NCBI RefSeq assembly: GCF_014529945.1
Contig: NZ_JACVFB010000001.1
Span: forward strand, 1,302,001-1,366,000
Source of the DNA: Chitinophaga varians
Lineage (GTDB): Bacteria; Bacteroidota; Bacteroidia; Chitinophagales; Chitinophagaceae
Reading direction: 5' to 3'
Length of the DNA stretch: 64,000 nucleotides
The notes beneath the pieces are model-generated. The model was not told where the DNA came from. It saw only the letters and a program-made list of their open reading frames with translations, and made no database searches. The translations under genes and the position numbers were made by a program. This document shows positions 62,485-64,000 of this stretch, piece after piece. Positions within the stretch are counted from its first letter, which is position 1. Each line of letters opens with the position of its first letter.

Positions 62485-64000
62485 AAAAATGGAAACAATA
62501 CGATTATCTGATCTGCGCGCTGATATTTGTGCTGGTCTCCCTCGTATGGTCGCAGCTATCCAACTATACCTGGGATGATGATGCTATCAGCCGCTTCCTC
62601 AACGTGCAGGACGCCGGTAATCATCCGAAGGAGTTTTTCTCTTCGTGGAACAGGCCGCTGTTTGTGGTGCTGTTTTATTTGCCGGTACAGCTCTTCGGTA
62701 GAATGGGCGTAGTGGTGACGATGGTATTGCTGACAGCAGGATCTGGTATTTTACTGTACAGGGCGTTGAAGCATAAAGGCGTGCCACATGCATGGGTCGC
62801 GATGGTTTTCCTGTTGTTCCAGACATTCCTGTTTGGTATTTCCAGAGACGCCATGACAGAGCCGTTGGCCTCTTTTTTAGTTTGCCTGGGCCTCTATTTT
62901 TTCTATCGCCAACAGTTTGGCTGGTTTGCACTGGTAGGGGGACTGTTACCACTGGCCCGTCCGGAGGGCGTGTTGTTCCTGCCTTTCTGGCTATTCCCTT
63001 TGATACAGCAACGAATGTACCGCTATATTCCTTTGCTGGGGGCGGGGTTGGCCGCATGGGGACTGGGGTTGTTCGCCTATACCGGTCAGCCGCTGGCGCT
63101 GGTACAGGAAATGCTGGCCAGTGGAGAAAAGAAGAACCGCTATGGACATGTGAGCCTCACCCATCATATCGGTAAGTATGTGTATGTACTGGGGCCGGTG
63201 TCTTTTTTCTTTTTTGTCTGGGGATATATGGAGAATCTCCGGAAGATGCTGGCCGATTACTTTATCATGTTACAGTTCACCGTTGGGTTTCTGATCTATG
63301 TCTTCTTCGCGGTGTTTATGGATTTGGGACAGTCGGGCGGGGCGTTGCGCAACCTGATCACGCTGGCGCCTTTTGCCGCCGTGATAGGCGTGTATGGCTT
63401 CAACTACTGGTGGGAGATGTTTACAGCACCTGCTGCTGCCAAAAAGAACGCCAAACCGGCTAAGCCCCGTGACCGGAAGGAGCTATGGCTATTCGTGGTG
63501 TTCATGATCATCGTAGCATGGTTGAGTTTTACCGATGAACTGCATCTGCGGCAAACGTATGACCCGGAGAAGAAAGACTATACGATATTCATGGCGCTGG
63601 TAGTATGCTGCCTGCTGGCTGTGTTGCCGGTGTTTTCAAAGAAAGGCAAACCGCCATATGTCATGGCAGCAGCGTTGCTGATATGGCAGGTGTTGTTTAC
63701 CCTGTACTACGAAAATCCGCTGAGTCATGGCAACGAAGAAAGATGGGGCATGAACGGGATGACGGCCTTTGTGGGTAAGGGACCATTACAACAGCAGAAG
63801 GTGTATTGTAATCACCCCTGGTATTTCTGGGCTGCGGGGAGACACCCGAATGATACCGTGCGCACCGGAGGGATATCTGCCGGTAGTAAAGCGGCGATGC
63901 GCCCAGGGCAGCTGGTCGTCTGGGAATCGCACTATACCGGTGAGAACTATACGAATATGCCGATCAACACATTCCTGAACGACAGTACGTTTTCTCCGGT
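62481..64000 (+). CDS. Polytopic membrane protein, glycosyltransferase-like, 3' end outside the window
   Basis: At least 506 residues remain open at the right edge. The N-terminus ([40 protein letters not shown]) has a membrane helix followed by the Asp-rich loop DDDA common to GT39/GT83-type lipid-sugar transferases, and about ten hydrophobic segments follow, with [14 protein letters not shown]. It probably transfers a sugar from a lipid carrier to a surface polymer. It overlaps the flavoprotein stop by 4 bp. Confidence 0.75.
   Translation, partial: MKKWKQYDYLICALIFVLVSLVWSQLSNYTWDDDAISRFLNVQDAGNHPKEFFSSWNRPLFVVLFYLPVQLFGRMGVVVTMVLLTAGSGILLYRALKHKGVPHAWVAMVFLLFQTFLFGISRDAMTEPLASFLVCLGLYFFYRQQFGWFALVGGLLPLARPEGVLFLPFWLFPLIQQRMYRYIPLLGAGLAAWGLGLFAYTGQPLALVQEMLASGEKKNRYGHVSLTHHIGKYVYVLGPVSFFFFVWGYMENLRKMLADYFIMLQFTVGFLIYVFFAVFMDLGQSGGALRNLITLAPFAAVIGVYGFNYWWEMFTAPAAAKKNAKPAKPRDRKELWLFVVFMIIVAWLSFTDELHLRQTYDPEKKDYTIFMALVVCCLLAVLPVFSKKGKPPYVMAAALLIWQVLFTLYYENPLSHGNEERWGMNGMTAFVGKGPLQQQKVYCNHPWYFWAAGRHPNDTVRTGGISAGSKAAMRPGQLVVWESHYTGENYTNMPINTFLNDSTFSP

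Noticed and set aside
1..64000. tRNA, rRNA, transposase or prophage genes
   Set aside because: No cloverleaf, rRNA segment, DDE transposase or integrase motif was recognised on reading both strands.

Overview
The window looks like chromosomal DNA of a Chitinophaga-type Bacteroidota (Chitinophagaceae). The evidence is a SusC/SusD pair, several lipoproteins with SPII lipoboxes, a GH19 chitinase ending in a type IX secretion sorting domain, promoters of the TTTG / TAnnTTTG type, many paralogous small membrane and AraC-type genes, and three precursor peptides of the Bacteroidota class I lanthipeptide type. No rRNA, tRNA, CRISPR array, transposase or phage integrase was recognised. Gene density is high and most convergent gene pairs share strong hairpin terminators.

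Layout. 1-5.7 kb (minus): a very large unrecognised protein running off the left edge, a collagen-like Gly-X-Thr protein built on nine 72-bp repeats, a GT4 glycosyltransferase and a probable 43-residue membrane peptide. 5.8-8.3 kb: two DUF3592-like paralogs and a secreted metzincin-like lipoprotein with a discoidin domain. 8.6-15.7 kb: a lasso peptide locus. The minus-strand operon runs B1 (RRE) - B2 (leader peptidase) - C (cyclase) - A (47-residue precursor, 13006-13149) - K (HPr-kinase-like) - terpene-cyclase-like toroid protein. A Nif11-domain protein and a nucleotidyltransferase converge on it from the plus strand. 16.1-21.6 kb: SusD, SusC and two class I lanthipeptide precursors. 22-29 kb: an FG-GAP lipoprotein, a four-gene SPFH/zinc-ribbon operon, a third lanthipeptide precursor and the GH19 chitinase. 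29-30.8 kb: proline dehydrogenase and a DUF4846 protein.

30.9-37.7 kb holds a tight seven-gene minus-strand operon: small helical protein, GMC oxidoreductase, ferritin-like (VioB-type) protein, cupin, unknown 132-residue protein, subtilisin and S1/P1-like nuclease. No member has a clear signal peptide. 37.9-60.6 kb is mostly housekeeping and accessory metabolism: quinone reductase, monooxygenase, beta-lactamase-like, VOC and GNAT proteins, ricin-domain metalloprotease, peptide transporter, AraC regulators with their neighbours, S41 peptidase, a large cytochrome/HEAT protein, an MFS pump, a CatB-like acetyltransferase, a DinB protein and an alpha/beta hydrolase. From 60.7 kb to the right edge a small membrane peptide, a UDP-galactopyranose-mutase-like flavoprotein and a polytopic glycosyltransferase-like protein form an operon that continues beyond the window.

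The two most interesting systems are these. The first is the lasso locus: its precursor ends in Ser, which fits C-terminal phosphorylation by the adjacent kinase, and it carries an unusual terpene-cyclase-like tailoring candidate. The second is the seven-gene oxidoreductase/ferritin/protease/nuclease operon, for which I know no described function. A 64-bp element is shared upstream of susC and of one lanthipeptide gene and may mark common regulation.
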